Shown here: one piece after another, positions 52,968 through 61,477 of the stretch | Layout of the letters: each line of letters opens with the position of its first letter | Position numbering within the stretch: position 1 is the stretch's first letter | NCBI RefSeq assembly: GCF_901543175.1 | Contig: NZ_LR594040.1 | Coordinates: 1,426,001 to 1,490,000 of the forward strand | From: Streptococcus australis | Lineage (GTDB): Bacteria > Bacillota > Bacilli > Lactobacillales > Streptococcaceae | Reading direction: 5' to 3' | Length of the DNA: 64,000 bases | The notes under the pieces: generated by a model | The model's database searches: none | Seen by the model: the letters and a program-made list of their open reading frames with translations, nothing else | What the model was told of the DNA's origin: nothing | Made by a program: the position numbers and the translations under genes

Positions 52968-54197
52968 TTATGATTTTTTTCCAGAACCAAGGATTTCTTC
53001 GGAAATTCTCACCAAAGTATGAACGATATAGTCTACTTCTTCATCAGTTAATTTTGTATGAAGAGGAAGCGTAATTTCATTTTCAAAGAAGGCATAGGCT
53101 CTTGGATAATCTGCCATATCAAAACCAAGATTCTTATAGGCTGTCAAAAGAGGAAGCGGTTTGTAGTGTACATTACTTGCAATTCCTGCTTTGGCCAATT
53201 CTTGGATGATAAGATTACGTTCTTCTAAACTTGCTCCTTCTACATGAGTGATGTAGAGGTGGCGTGAAGATTCGACAGTATCAGTCTTGTGTGCCAATGG
53301 GTGAATACGAGTACCCGCAAACCCACGATCATAGCGGTCCACGATATCCTTACGACGTTGAAGTAAGTTAGGGTAACGATCCAATTGTACCAAACCAATC
53401 GAAGCCATGATATCCGTCATGTTGCACTTGTAGGCCGGCGTTACGATATCGTATTCCCATGAGCCTAGTTGCATCTTGGCAAGGGCATCTTTAGTTTGCC
53501 CGTGAAGGGAAAGGATTTGGAATTCCTTGTACATTTCTTCGTCGTCAATCGCTGGATTGGCTTTCCAAGTAGCACTTCCACCCTCAGCTGTTGTAAAGTT
53601 CTTAACAGCATGGAATGAGAAGGAAGTAAAGTCAGCAATAGAACCAGCTGGTTGCCCTTTATAAGTAGATCCCAAAGCATGGGCACTATCAGAGACAATC
53701 ACAATACGGTTAAGGGCCTTTTGCCACTTGCTAGCAGCTGTAAAGAGATTACGTTTTTTCTCAACAACTTGGAACAAACGGTCATAGTCACAAACAATCC
53801 CGGCAAGCTCTACTGGGATGATGACCTTAGTCTTTTCAGTAATGGCTTTCTCAAGCAAGTCATAGTCCATCTCAAAAGTATCTGCTTGGATATCCACCAT
53901 GACAGGTGTTGCTCCTACGTGAGTGATGACGCTACATGAAGCCGTATAAGTCATAGCTGGAACGATGACTTCATCACCAGGCCCCACTTCAAGAACACGC
54001 AAAATCAACTCAAGAGCGGCAGTCGCAGAGTTGAGGCAGACAGTCTTAGGTGTCTGTGTGTATTGGGACAAGCGACGCTCCAGTTCTTTTGTCTTAGGAC
54101 CCGTTGTGATCCAACCAGAACGTAGGGTATCCGCTACTTCAGCAATTTCAGCTTCTGTAATATCGGGTGGTGAAAATGGAATATTGTAATTTGGCAT
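52968..54197 (-). CDS. DegT/DnrJ/EryC1 sugar aminotransferase (probable AATGal pathway)
   Basis: 409 residues, PLP-dependent nucleotide-sugar aminotransferase. Visible are GWITTGPKTKELE, NSATAALEL near residue 55, the PLP Asp in SDSAHALGS near 170 and the PLP lysine in SFHAVKNFTTAEGG near 195. In pneumococcus the homologous gene beside an initiating transferase has been proposed to make the 4-amino sugar AATGal of teichoic acid. The start at 54197 follows AAAGGAGCAAATCA. Confidence 0.85.
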   Translation of the reverse strand: MPNYNIPFSPPDITEAEIAEVADTLRSGWITTGPKTKELERRLSQYTQTPKTVCLNSATAALELILRVLEVGPGDEVIVPAMTYTASCSVITHVGATPVMVDIQADTFEMDYDLLEKAITEKTKVIIPVELAGIVCDYDRLFQVVEKKRNLFTAASKWQKALNRIVIVSDSAHALGSTYKGQPAGSIADFTSFSFHAVKNFTTAEGGSATWKANPAIDDEEMYKEFQILSLHGQTKDALAKMQLGSWEYDIVTPAYKCNMTDIMASIGLVQLDRYPNLLQRRKDIVDRYDRGFAGTRIHPLAHKTDTVESSRHLYITHVEGASLEERNLIIQELAKAGIASNVHYKPLPLLTAYKNLGFDMADYPRAYAFFENEITLPLHTKLTDEEVDYIVHTLVRISEEILGSGKKS

Positions 54198-54239
54198 TGA
54201 TTTGCTCCTTTTATCTGTACTCATTTTCTCATGACTACT

Positions 54240-54932
54240 TTATTTTAGTACCTCAAACACGGTTTGAAACATGATTTTGATGTCTCCAAGGAAACTAAAC
54301 TCTCGGAGATAGGCGAGGTTATAGCGCATCTTCTCAGGAAGGACATGTTCGACATAGGCCTGGTCAACTGATAGACCTTTCTCCGTCATTTGACTGATGA
54401 TCGTATCCTCATCCTTGTAGTTGATACTAGCTGGAGAGGTAATCCCTGCTGGCAAGAGCAAGGTCGCCATCATTTCAGGGCTATACTGCTCGGTGTAACG
54501 TGGCACCTCAGGTCTTGTGCCTACAAAGGACATCTCGCCTTTAAGGACATTGACCAGCTGAGGTAGTTCGTCCAAGCGCACACGACGAATGAAATTTCCC
54601 ACTTTGGTAATGCGACTATCGTTAGCTGAAGTTACCAGACTTCCTTTTTTATCCGCATCCGTTACCATGGTACGGAACTTCCAAATCTTGAACAGACGGT
54701 TGTACTGAGTCACGCGCTCTTGCTTGTAAATAACAGGTCCCTTGCTATCCAACTTGATCCAAATGCTCAAGATAAGAAAGACGGGAGAAGTCAAAAGTAG
54801 CAAAAACAGGGCCAGAACCCAATCCAGGCAACGCTTGAAAATCAGCGAACCCTTCCTTTTAGAGACAAGCTGGTAATAAGACTCAACCTCGCTTGATTGC
54901 ATTTCCACGGGCAAGTCTTCCCATTTCAGCAT
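54240..54932 (-). CDS. Undecaprenyl-phosphate sugar-1-phosphate transferase
   Basis: 230 residues of the bacterial sugar transferase (WbaP/WecA-unrelated PglC-like) family. One N-terminal membrane segment (about 33-56, WVLALFLLLLTSPVFLILSI) and the catalytic domain with GPVIYKQERV, KFRTMVTDA, RLDELPQL and GTRPEVPRYT. It would start a lipid-linked repeat unit; next to the aminotransferase the likely product is teichoic acid precursor rather than capsule. Confidence 0.85.
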   Translation of the reverse strand: MLKWEDLPVEMQSSEVESYYQLVSKRKGSLIFKRCLDWVLALFLLLLTSPVFLILSIWIKLDSKGPVIYKQERVTQYNRLFKIWKFRTMVTDADKKGSLVTSANDSRITKVGNFIRRVRLDELPQLVNVLKGEMSFVGTRPEVPRYTEQYSPEMMATLLLPAGITSPASINYKDEDTIISQMTEKGLSVDQAYVEHVLPEKMRYNLAYLREFSFLGDIKIMFQTVFEVLK

Positions 54933-54952
54933 GCTGTTTCTCCTTTGTTTTC

Positions 54953-54983
54953 ATTATACTATTTGTCAACATTTTTCATTATA
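54953..54983 (-). promoter_or_regulatory. Promoter region of the sugar transferase operon
   Basis: Two TATAATGAAAA repeats (-10 candidates at 54953-54958 and 54978-54983) on the minus strand; neither has a good -35 at normal spacing. TTGCAC lies 19 bp before the upstream one. Confidence 0.4.
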
Positions 54984-55037
54984 CCACAAAATGGAAAAGG
55001 CGGTGCAAGAAAGCTGTGATTTGAAGAATTTCCTTCT

Positions 55038-55152
55038 TATACTCAATGAAAATCGAAGATCAAACTAGGAGGCTAGCCGCAGGCTGCTCAAAGTACGACT
55101 TTGAGGTTGCAGATAAAGCTGACGTGGTTTGAAGAGATTTTCAAAGAGTATT
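55038..55152. repeat. BOX element f (rearranged)
   Basis: Ends TATACTCAATGAAAATC and GATTTTCAAAGAGTAT. boxC is normal, then a partial boxB (GCTCAAAGTACGACTTTGAGGT) fuses to a boxA that lacks the ACGGCAAGGCGA core. Its right end overlaps the stop codon of the ABC exporter gene. Confidence 0.85.
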
Positions 55153-56893
55153 AGGACATGGCTCCAGCCTGCAAGCTATACATCTTGTGATAGGTTCCTC
55201 CCAGGGCCAAGAGTTCCTCATGAGTTCCACTCTCGATGATGCGCCCCTTGTCCAAGACGTAGATACAGTTGGCATCTTGGATAGTTGAAAGGCGATGAGC
55301 GATGGCAATGGTTGTCCGTCCCTGTCTCATTTTAGCCAGAGAAGCTTGAACCAGACTTTCTGTCTCCGAGTCAATATTGGCTGTCGCTTCATCCAAAATC
55401 AGGATTTTAGGTTGACTGGCGACTGTTCTGGCAAAAGCAAGAAGTTGGCGCTGTCCAGTAGAAAAGCTCGAACCACGCTCGGAAACAGGAGCATCATAGC
55501 CCAGCGGAAGGTTCTGAATAAAGGAATCCGCATCGACAAAGCTAGCTGCGTCCTTTACTTGCTCATCACTGATCTCTTGGTACATGGCGATGTTGGACTT
55601 AATGGTCCCATGATAGAGGAAGGGATCCTGCAAGACTAGACCGATAGTTTTTCTCAACTCTTGCTGACTGTAGTTCCTGATATCTACATCATCCAAGAGT
55701 ACTCGCCCTGACTGAAATTCATAAAAGCGCATGAGGACATTGATAATAGATGATTTCCCCGAACCTGTATGACCCACAAAGGCAATGGTTTCACCCTTCT
55801 TAACCGAAAAGGAAATATCATCCAGAATCGGATGTTTGCCATCATAAGAAAAGCACACATGTTCAAAACGAATATTGCCTTCTTTGACTTTAGCCTGCCC
55901 GTCTTCTTGAAGAGGCTCATAGGTCCTCTCATCAATCAAGGCAAAAACACGGCCTGCAGAAACCAGAGAAGTTTGAAGGGTTGAAAAGTTTTGCGTCACC
56001 TCAATCAAGGGGTCAAAGAGGCGATTGATATACTGGATAAAGGCGTACATGGTTCCTGCTGTTATTCCCAGATAAAGTCCACGATAGCCAAAATAGGCCA
56101 TTAAAACTGCATAGCCTAAGAGTTTCAGCAAACTCATGGCAGGTCTCAAAAAGAGGGCATCCAAGGCTACAGATCGGTTGGCGTAGACCAAGTGTTCTTG
56201 GTTGATTTCATCAAATTCTGCCTGCAGGCGCTTCTCCTGATTAAAGGCTTGGATAATCCTGATTCCTTCGATACTTTCTGCTAGCTTGCTGTTAATATCC
56301 GATAAGAGACTTCTGGTTTTCTCAATAATCTTGACTGACTTTTTCCGATAGAGATTGACCAAAAGGACAATCAAAGGAAGAAAGAGCAAGACCAAAGCTG
56401 TCAAACGATAGTCTAAAACCAACATGGTATAAAGGGTTGTCAGAAAGATAAATACTGCTGAGATAAAACTGGACAAAATCCCTGAAAACATATCACTGAT
56501 GGTCTCGGTATCATTTGTCAAACGAGAGACGATGGAACCTGCTGGCGTCTTGTCAAAATAAGACATGCCCAGTTTTTCCATATTGGCAAAGGCATCGTGA
56601 CGAATATCCCTAACAATACTGTAGGACACCCGCGCAAAGAGAAGATTGCCGACATACTGGACCAGAGTTTGCAGGATATAGAGGCCATAGTAGGCTAATA
56701 AAACTGTAATAGCAAGATGGTTTAGGTTGCTGAGGTACTGGTCGATAAAGTGGGAAGCTACAAGGGGAATGACACTTTTAATGACCGTCGTCGCGAGGAG
56801 AAAACTGAGTGCCAAAAAGGGCAGGAGGCCATAGGGCTTGAGATAAGACATCAAGCGCTTCAATACAGCCCATTGTTCTTTCTTATTCTGCAT
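55151..56893 (-). CDS. Heterodimeric ABC exporter subunit (canonical Walker B)
   Basis: 580 residues: six membrane helices then an ATPase domain with Walker A GHTGSGKSS near residue 373, a degenerate signature FSTGQRQ near 475, Walker B ILILDEATANID and H-loop AHRLS. Partner of the upstream gene, which it overlaps by 11 nt. The altered signature faces the partner's altered Walker B. Substrate unknown; relatives export drugs or peptides. The stop codon lies at the BOX border. Confidence 0.9.
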   Translation of the reverse strand: MQNKKEQWAVLKRLMSYLKPYGLLPFLALSFLLATTVIKSVIPLVASHFIDQYLSNLNHLAITVLLAYYGLYILQTLVQYVGNLLFARVSYSIVRDIRHDAFANMEKLGMSYFDKTPAGSIVSRLTNDTETISDMFSGILSSFISAVFIFLTTLYTMLVLDYRLTALVLLFLPLIVLLVNLYRKKSVKIIEKTRSLLSDINSKLAESIEGIRIIQAFNQEKRLQAEFDEINQEHLVYANRSVALDALFLRPAMSLLKLLGYAVLMAYFGYRGLYLGITAGTMYAFIQYINRLFDPLIEVTQNFSTLQTSLVSAGRVFALIDERTYEPLQEDGQAKVKEGNIRFEHVCFSYDGKHPILDDISFSVKKGETIAFVGHTGSGKSSIINVLMRFYEFQSGRVLLDDVDIRNYSQQELRKTIGLVLQDPFLYHGTIKSNIAMYQEISDEQVKDAASFVDADSFIQNLPLGYDAPVSERGSSFSTGQRQLLAFARTVASQPKILILDEATANIDSETESLVQASLAKMRQGRTTIAIAHRLSTIQDANCIYVLDKGRIIESGTHEELLALGGTYHKMYSLQAGAMS

Positions 56894-58628
56894 CTTCTTC
56901 TCCTTTCATTTCCAGCTGCTGAGACTGGTAAGTTTGGGCATACCAGCCATCTAAAGCTAGCAGGTCTTCGTGTGTACCGCGTTCGATGATTTGGCCATTT
57001 TGCAGGACTAAAATCAAATCTGCATGGACGACTGCACTGAGACGATGTGCTGTGATGATAGTTGTCTTATTCTTCCGCGTCTCCTTGAGGTTGTCGATAA
57101 TCGCATACTCCGTCTTGGCATCCACGGCTGACAAGGAATCATCCAAAATCAAGATATCAGGGTCTAAAATCATAGCCCGACTCATGGCCAGACGCTGCTT
57201 TTGACCACCAGAAAGACTGACTCCTTTTTCACCGATTAGCGTATCAAATCCCTGAGGCATGTCCACAATATCTTGGTAAACTTGCGCTAGTTTAGTCGCT
57301 TCCTCGACCGCCGAAAGGGGCAAGTTAGGATTGCCAAAGCGGATATTGTCTAAGATTGAAGCCGCAAAGAGGAACTGGTCCTGCGGAACATAGCCCATAA
57401 GGCTACGAAGATCTGTCAGACGATAATTCCGAATATCATGACCATTTAGGTAAATATCACCCTTATCCACATCATATTCACGCAAGAGGAGCTTGATCAA
57501 GGACGTTTTTCCAGAGCCTGTCTGCCCGACCAAGCCTAGGGTTTGTCCTTTTTCCAGACTAAAGTGAACATCCGTCAGTGTCTCCTCATTTTCAAAGGCA
57601 AAGCTGTCAATGGCATATTCCAAACGTCCATTTTCTATACCATCTAAAGGAAACTCAGGGTCTTGAACAGGTGATTCCTGAGATAAAAGCTCCTCAATCC
57701 GTTGGTAAGAAACCTTCCCTCGCTGGGTAATATTAAAGAGGAAGCCAATGGCCATAAGAGGCCAGACCAACATATCCAAATAACTGATAAAAGTGACTAG
57801 ATTTCCAACCGTGATCTGCCCCTCCTGAATCATCAAGGAACCGACCAAAAGGGTCAAAACATAGGACGAACCAACAAACAAGAGAACCATGGGGTCAAAG
57901 AGACTATCGTATTTCATGGTTTGGAGATTCTTTTGGAAGGTTAATTCATTGACTGCCTGAAAAGACTCAAGCTCATCAGCCTGATAACCGAAAGATTTGG
58001 TCACTTTGATACCCGATACAGACTCCTGTACCTTGTTATTGAGTTCAGAAAAGGCAGCTTGGGATTCCCCGAAAGCCTTATGGGTCTTTCTCCCTAGACG
58101 ACTAGTCGCATAAGCCATGAAAGGCAAGGGAAGAATGGCAACCAAGGTCATTTGCCATGAAATGCTAAAAAGCATGGTCAGCAGAGTCACCAGAGCCGTG
58201 ATAGAGGCATCCACCGCAGACATAACACCGCCACCTGCTAAACGAGTTAAGGCGTTGATATCATTGGTGGCGTGTGCCATCAGGTCCCCCGTCCGATAGG
58301 TCTGATAAAAGGCTGGCGACATCTTAGTAAAATGTTCAAACAAGCGAGACCGCATGATCTGCCCCAGACGATAGGAAGTTCCGAGGATATACATGCGCCA
58401 AACATAGCGCAGATAGTACATCCCAAAGGCTGCCAGCAGTAAATAAAATAGATTAAGAAGGAGGTCCTGCTGGGTTAATTGTCCTCCAGTTATGGCATCA
58501 ATCACCCGTCCCATGACCATGGGGGGAATGAGGTTAAGAATAGCGACTAAAATCAGCGCTAAGATTCCTACGAGATAACGGCGCTTTTCGAGTTTGAAAA
58601 ACCACCAGAGTTTTTGAATAATGGACAT
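56883..58628 (-). CDS. Heterodimeric ABC exporter subunit (degenerate Walker B)
   Basis: 581 residues, six helices plus ATPase: Walker A GQTGSGKTS near residue 370, a normal signature LSGGQKQRL near 472 and Walker B ILILDDSLSAVD, in which the catalytic Glu is Asp. H-loop AHRLS is present. Asp at this place is the mark of asymmetric exporters such as BmrC/D, LmrC/D and TM287/288. The start at 58628 follows AAGGGAGTTT. Confidence 0.9.
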   Translation of the reverse strand: MSIIQKLWWFFKLEKRRYLVGILALILVAILNLIPPMVMGRVIDAITGGQLTQQDLLLNLFYLLLAAFGMYYLRYVWRMYILGTSYRLGQIMRSRLFEHFTKMSPAFYQTYRTGDLMAHATNDINALTRLAGGGVMSAVDASITALVTLLTMLFSISWQMTLVAILPLPFMAYATSRLGRKTHKAFGESQAAFSELNNKVQESVSGIKVTKSFGYQADELESFQAVNELTFQKNLQTMKYDSLFDPMVLLFVGSSYVLTLLVGSLMIQEGQITVGNLVTFISYLDMLVWPLMAIGFLFNITQRGKVSYQRIEELLSQESPVQDPEFPLDGIENGRLEYAIDSFAFENEETLTDVHFSLEKGQTLGLVGQTGSGKTSLIKLLLREYDVDKGDIYLNGHDIRNYRLTDLRSLMGYVPQDQFLFAASILDNIRFGNPNLPLSAVEEATKLAQVYQDIVDMPQGFDTLIGEKGVSLSGGQKQRLAMSRAMILDPDILILDDSLSAVDAKTEYAIIDNLKETRKNKTTIITAHRLSAVVHADLILVLQNGQIIERGTHEDLLALDGWYAQTYQSQQLEMKGEEDAE

Positions 58629-58653
58629 AAACTCCCTTTCTGATTGCAAATGG

Positions 58654-58680
58654 AAACCTGAGGCAGAGACCTCAGGTTTT
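58654..58680. terminator. Hairpin between DUF421 and ABC exporter genes
   Basis: 10-bp perfect stem AAACCTGAGG/CCTCAGGTTT. The T run is on the plus strand (TTTTTCTT); on the minus strand only TTTCCATTT follows, so it may be a weak, leaky terminator for the DUF421 gene. Confidence 0.5.
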
Positions 58681-58682
58681 TC

Positions 58683-59318
58683 TTATTCATAGGTTACGAC
58701 TGAGACGACACCCTTGTCATACTCAGCGATAAAGATATTGGCTACATTATCATACCCTTGTTTGCTGAGGTTATCAAGCAGCCATTCTTCGCTCCGACCA
58801 ATAGTCTCCAAAATTTCGACTTGGATAACACCGTCTGTGACAACAGGATACTTGGGATTCTCATCTCCCATTTGGACTACGATGAGTTGACCGTTCTGCT
58901 CCTGCATAGCGCGTTTGACTTGTTTCATTTGGAAAATTCCCTGGCTACGGAGCTTAAGTGCTACATCCGCTGCAGATAATCCAACAGAACGACAGGCTTC
59001 TGGATCAATCTTCCCATTTTTGATGAGCAGGGTTGGCTTCCCATCAATCAAACGTTTCACAAAGTGAACATTGTTGTTAAGCCATTTGAGAGTCAAGACC
59101 AGAATGGTCCACATAATCAGGATGACTGCATACTGAAGGATACTGATAGCGCTATTGTAAATCACCCCACCGATGATACCCCCGAGTACATAGTTCTGAA
59201 TTTGATCTATTGCTGAGTTAGGCGCTAGGTTGCCCTTTCCTGTCACATTGATTACAAAAACCAGAGAAAAGAGACCCAAGGCTAGTTTGATTAAAATTTC
59301 GATATAATTGAGTGTCAT
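58683..59318 (-). CDS. DUF421 (YetF-like) membrane protein
   Basis: 211 residues. Three N-terminal helices (about 5-25, 38-60, 62-80) then the conserved soluble domain with LIDGKPTLLIKNGKID and LKLRSQGIFQMKQVKRAMQEQNG. The family includes YetF and spore YdfS-type proteins; function poorly known. Start overlaps the DUF3290 stop. Confidence 0.85.
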   Translation of the reverse strand: MTLNYIEILIKLALGLFSLVFVINVTGKGNLAPNSAIDQIQNYVLGGIIGGVIYNSAISILQYAVILIMWTILVLTLKWLNNNVHFVKRLIDGKPTLLIKNGKIDPEACRSVGLSAADVALKLRSQGIFQMKQVKRAMQEQNGQLIVVQMGDENPKYPVVTDGVIQVEILETIGRSEEWLLDNLSKQGYDNVANIFIAEYDKGVVSVVTYE

Positions 59319-59770
59319 TTGTTCTCCTCCACAAGTTCAATTGCATCTGTTTTATACAATTCCACTTTCTCTAGCAGGTGCTTGTCTGGCTCACTGCCGT
59401 TCAGGGCACGGTAGAAATTTGGACCCACCTTAATTAGCGCTCCATCTGTTGCTGCAGAAGTATTAACGTAAACTTCTGATTTATCCACTCCCAAGTCTTT
59501 GGAAATGACCTCTATGAAATGAAGGGAAGTTTGAAATTGATTGTTAGAAGCTTGATTGGTCTGATATTTTGAAATTGTCACCAAAAGGAGAGCTAATAAG
59601 GTCAAAGCTGAAATCATGACCAACTCACGAAATTTGGTCCCCTTTTTATCATGGTAAGCCTTAAAAGCAAAAAATCCTGTGATGGCTAGGAGAACAATCC
59701 CAAAGCCAATCATGATTCCATTTTGCTGACTGATTTGGCTAAGCACATAGTCATAAGAGTAGAATTTCAT
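59315..59770 (-). CDS. DUF3290 membrane protein
   Basis: 151 residues with two helices (about 18-36 and 47-63) and an external-looking C-terminal domain with DLGVDKSEVYVNTSAATDGALI. The family is nearly always found with DUF421 in lactobacillales, as here, so the two probably form one membrane complex. First gene of the unit. Confidence 0.82.
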   Translation of the reverse strand: MKFYSYDYVLSQISQQNGIMIGFGIVLLAITGFFAFKAYHDKKGTKFRELVMISALTLLALLLVTISKYQTNQASNNQFQTSLHFIEVISKDLGVDKSEVYVNTSAATDGALIKVGPNFYRALNGSEPDKHLLEKVELYKTDAIELVEENK

Positions 59771-59803
59771 CTATTTTCACTCCCTTTCATAAAATCATTC
59801 TTC

Positions 59804-59832
59804 ATTATAAACGAAAGAGAGTGATTTTTCAA
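59804..59832 (-). promoter_or_regulatory. Promoter of the DUF3290-DUF421 unit
   Basis: TTGAAA (59827-59832), 17-bp spacer and perfect TATAAT (59804-59809) on the minus strand. Confidence 0.8.
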
Positions 59833-59840
59833 ACCATACG

Positions 59841-59870
59841 TTGGGGAAATAGACCTTTTTTTGGTATAAT
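59841..59870 (+). promoter_or_regulatory. exoA promoter
   Basis: TTGGGG (59841-59846) and perfect TATAAT (59865-59870) with an 18-bp spacer; back to back with the divergent promoter. Confidence 0.6.
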
Positions 59871-59903
59871 AAAATCTATAATCTCAATGAAAAAGGTAAC
59901 TTT

Positions 59904-60731
59904 ATGAAACTCATCTCATGGAATATTGATTCCCTCAATGCTGCCCTAACTAGTGATTCAGCTCGTGCCAAATTGTCCCAAGAAGTCCTACAAACCTTGG
60001 TAGCTGAAAATGCCGATATTATCGCTATCCAAGAAACCAAACTTTCTGCCAAGGGCCCTACAAAAAAACATCTGGAAGTTCTCGAAGAACTCTTTCCAGG
60101 ATATGAAAATACTTGGCGGTCTTCCCAAGAACCTGCTCGCAAAGGTTATGCTGGAACCATGTTCCTCTATAAGAAAGAACTCACGCCCACTGTTAGTTTT
60201 CCAGAGATTGGCGCCCCTTCTACTATGGACTTGGAAGGCCGTATCATCACCCTAGAATTTGATGCATTTTTCGTGACCCAAGTTTACACACCAAACGCTG
60301 GAGATGGTCTCAAACGCTTGGAAGAACGCCAAGTCTGGGATGCCAAATATGCTGAGTATCTAGCTGAGTTAGACAAAGAAAAACCAGTCCTTGCGACTGG
60401 TGACTACAACGTGGCCCACAAGGAAATCGACCTTGCAAATCCTGCCAGCAACCGCCGTTCACCTGGATTTACAGACGAAGAACGTGCTGGATTTACCAAC
60501 CTCTTGGCAACTGGATTTACCGACACCTTCCGCCACATTCACGGCGATGTCCCAGAACGTTACACTTGGTGGGCGCAACGCAGCAAGACTTCTAAAATCA
60601 ACAATACAGGCTGGAGAATCGACTACTGGCTGACAAGCAACCGCGTGGCTGACAAGGTGACCAAGTCTGATATGATTGACTCCGGTACGCGCCAAGACCA
60701 CACACCCATTGTCATGGAGATTGAACTCTAA
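59904..60731 (+). CDS. exoA: Exodeoxyribonuclease III / AP endonuclease
   Basis: 275 residues. WNIDSLNAA at the start, metal Glu in IQETKLS near residue 36, GDYNVAHKEID near 158, SRRSPGFT-like RRSPGFTDEE, RIDYWL near 240 and the terminal DHTPIV (catalytic His). Cuts DNA at abasic sites and removes damaged 3' ends in base excision repair. Ribosome site AAAAGGTAACTTT. Confidence 0.96.
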   Translation: MKLISWNIDSLNAALTSDSARAKLSQEVLQTLVAENADIIAIQETKLSAKGPTKKHLEVLEELFPGYENTWRSSQEPARKGYAGTMFLYKKELTPTVSFPEIGAPSTMDLEGRIITLEFDAFFVTQVYTPNAGDGLKRLEERQVWDAKYAEYLAELDKEKPVLATGDYNVAHKEIDLANPASNRRSPGFTDEERAGFTNLLATGFTDTFRHIHGDVPERYTWWAQRSKTSKINNTGWRIDYWLTSNRVADKVTKSDMIDSGTRQDHTPIVMEIEL

Positions 60732-60742
60732 GGAGAAAACGA

Positions 60743-61129
60743 ATGGACTATCAAGCTGTCATTCCTGAATTTGTAGTATCTGACATCGAAAAATCACGCC
60801 ACTTCTACTGCGACTTGCTGGGATTTTCTGTCGAATACGAGCGTCCAGAGGAGAAATTTCTCTTCCTCTCGCTTGAAGACTGCCAACTTATGCTAGAAGA
60901 AGGCAGCACAGAAGAATTAGCCCAACTAACCTATCCTTTCGGGCGCGGTGTCAATATTTCCTTTGGCATTGCGGATGTTCCTCAGCTCCACCAAAAACTG
61001 CTGGAAGCTGACTATCCTATCCATCGTCCCCTGACAAAAAGAGAATTTCGCGTAGGAAATAGCTTTATTTATCCTCATGAGTTTGCAGTCTTGGATCCTG
61101 ATGGTTATTTTTTAAGATTTAGTGAATAG
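60743..61129 (+). CDS. VOC-family (glyoxalase/bleomycin-resistance-like) protein
   Basis: 128 residues with two beta-alpha-beta-beta-beta modules: IPEFVVSDIEKSRHFYCDLLG near residue 8 and FAVLDPDGYFLRFSE at the C-terminus. The latter is the standard VOC ending with metal/ligand Glu. Could bind a glycopeptide-like drug or be a small-molecule enzyme; unresolved. 11 nt after exoA, likely co-transcribed. Confidence 0.85.
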   Translation: MDYQAVIPEFVVSDIEKSRHFYCDLLGFSVEYERPEEKFLFLSLEDCQLMLEEGSTEELAQLTYPFGRGVNISFGIADVPQLHQKLLEADYPIHRPLTKREFRVGNSFIYPHEFAVLDPDGYFLRFSE

Positions 61130-61136
61130 AATAATA

Positions 61137-61187
61137 GAACCCTACAATACTGTGTCGTGTTGTAGGTTTCTGTTTGTTCGCTTTTTT
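61137..61187 (+). terminator. Probable terminator after the VOC gene
   Basis: GAAC-CCTACAA pairs with TTGTAGG-TTTC; a T run comes 10 nt later (CGCTTTTTTT). The TTTGTTCGCTTTTT tail also ends the inner stem of the element at 25689. Confidence 0.5.
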
Positions 61188-61240
61188 TATCTAAACACCA
61201 ACAAAATATTTGATTTCTAAAGCTATTTAGTGTAAAATAA

Positions 61241-61268
61241 TGACATTAACGCTTTGACGTTCTATTAT
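61241..61268 (+). promoter_or_regulatory. Possible xpt promoter
   Basis: TGACAT (61241-61246) and TATTAT (61263-61268) with a 16-bp spacer would start transcription just before the aptamer. The -35 is poor. Confidence 0.4.
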
Positions 61269-61278
61269 AGTACCATTT

Positions 61279-61415
61279 TACTTGTTTATGTCGTGAATTG
61301 GCACGACGTTTCTACAAGGTGCCGGAACACCTAACAATGAGTATGTCAGCTGAAGGTATGGTGTTGGCCATGCCTATTTTGGGGACTTACTTAGGGGATT
61401 AAGTAGGTCCTTTTT
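61279..61415 (+). promoter_or_regulatory. Purine (guanine/xanthine-type) riboswitch upstream of xpt
   Basis: Aptamer core: P2 TCGTG/ACGA with loop AATTGGC, junction GTTTCTAC, P3 AGGTG/CACCT with loop CCGGAA, and the C in AACAATG at the ligand position (C, not U, so guanine-type). P1 is TTACTTG with TGAGTA. GG/CC loop contact is possible. A terminator GGACTTACTTA/TAAGTAGGTCC and five T follow at 61383-61415. It occupies most of the 348-bp gap before xpt. Confidence 0.88.
61383..61415 (+). terminator. Riboswitch terminator of xpt
   Basis: Stem GGACTTACTTA/TAAGTAGGTCC with a GGGGAT loop and T run, 60 bp before the xpt ATG. Confidence 0.85.
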
Positions 61416-61477
61416 CTATTACATACTAGAAATTCTAGACAAGCAAATGAAGCATCTTTTAGACTTTAGGAGGTCTT

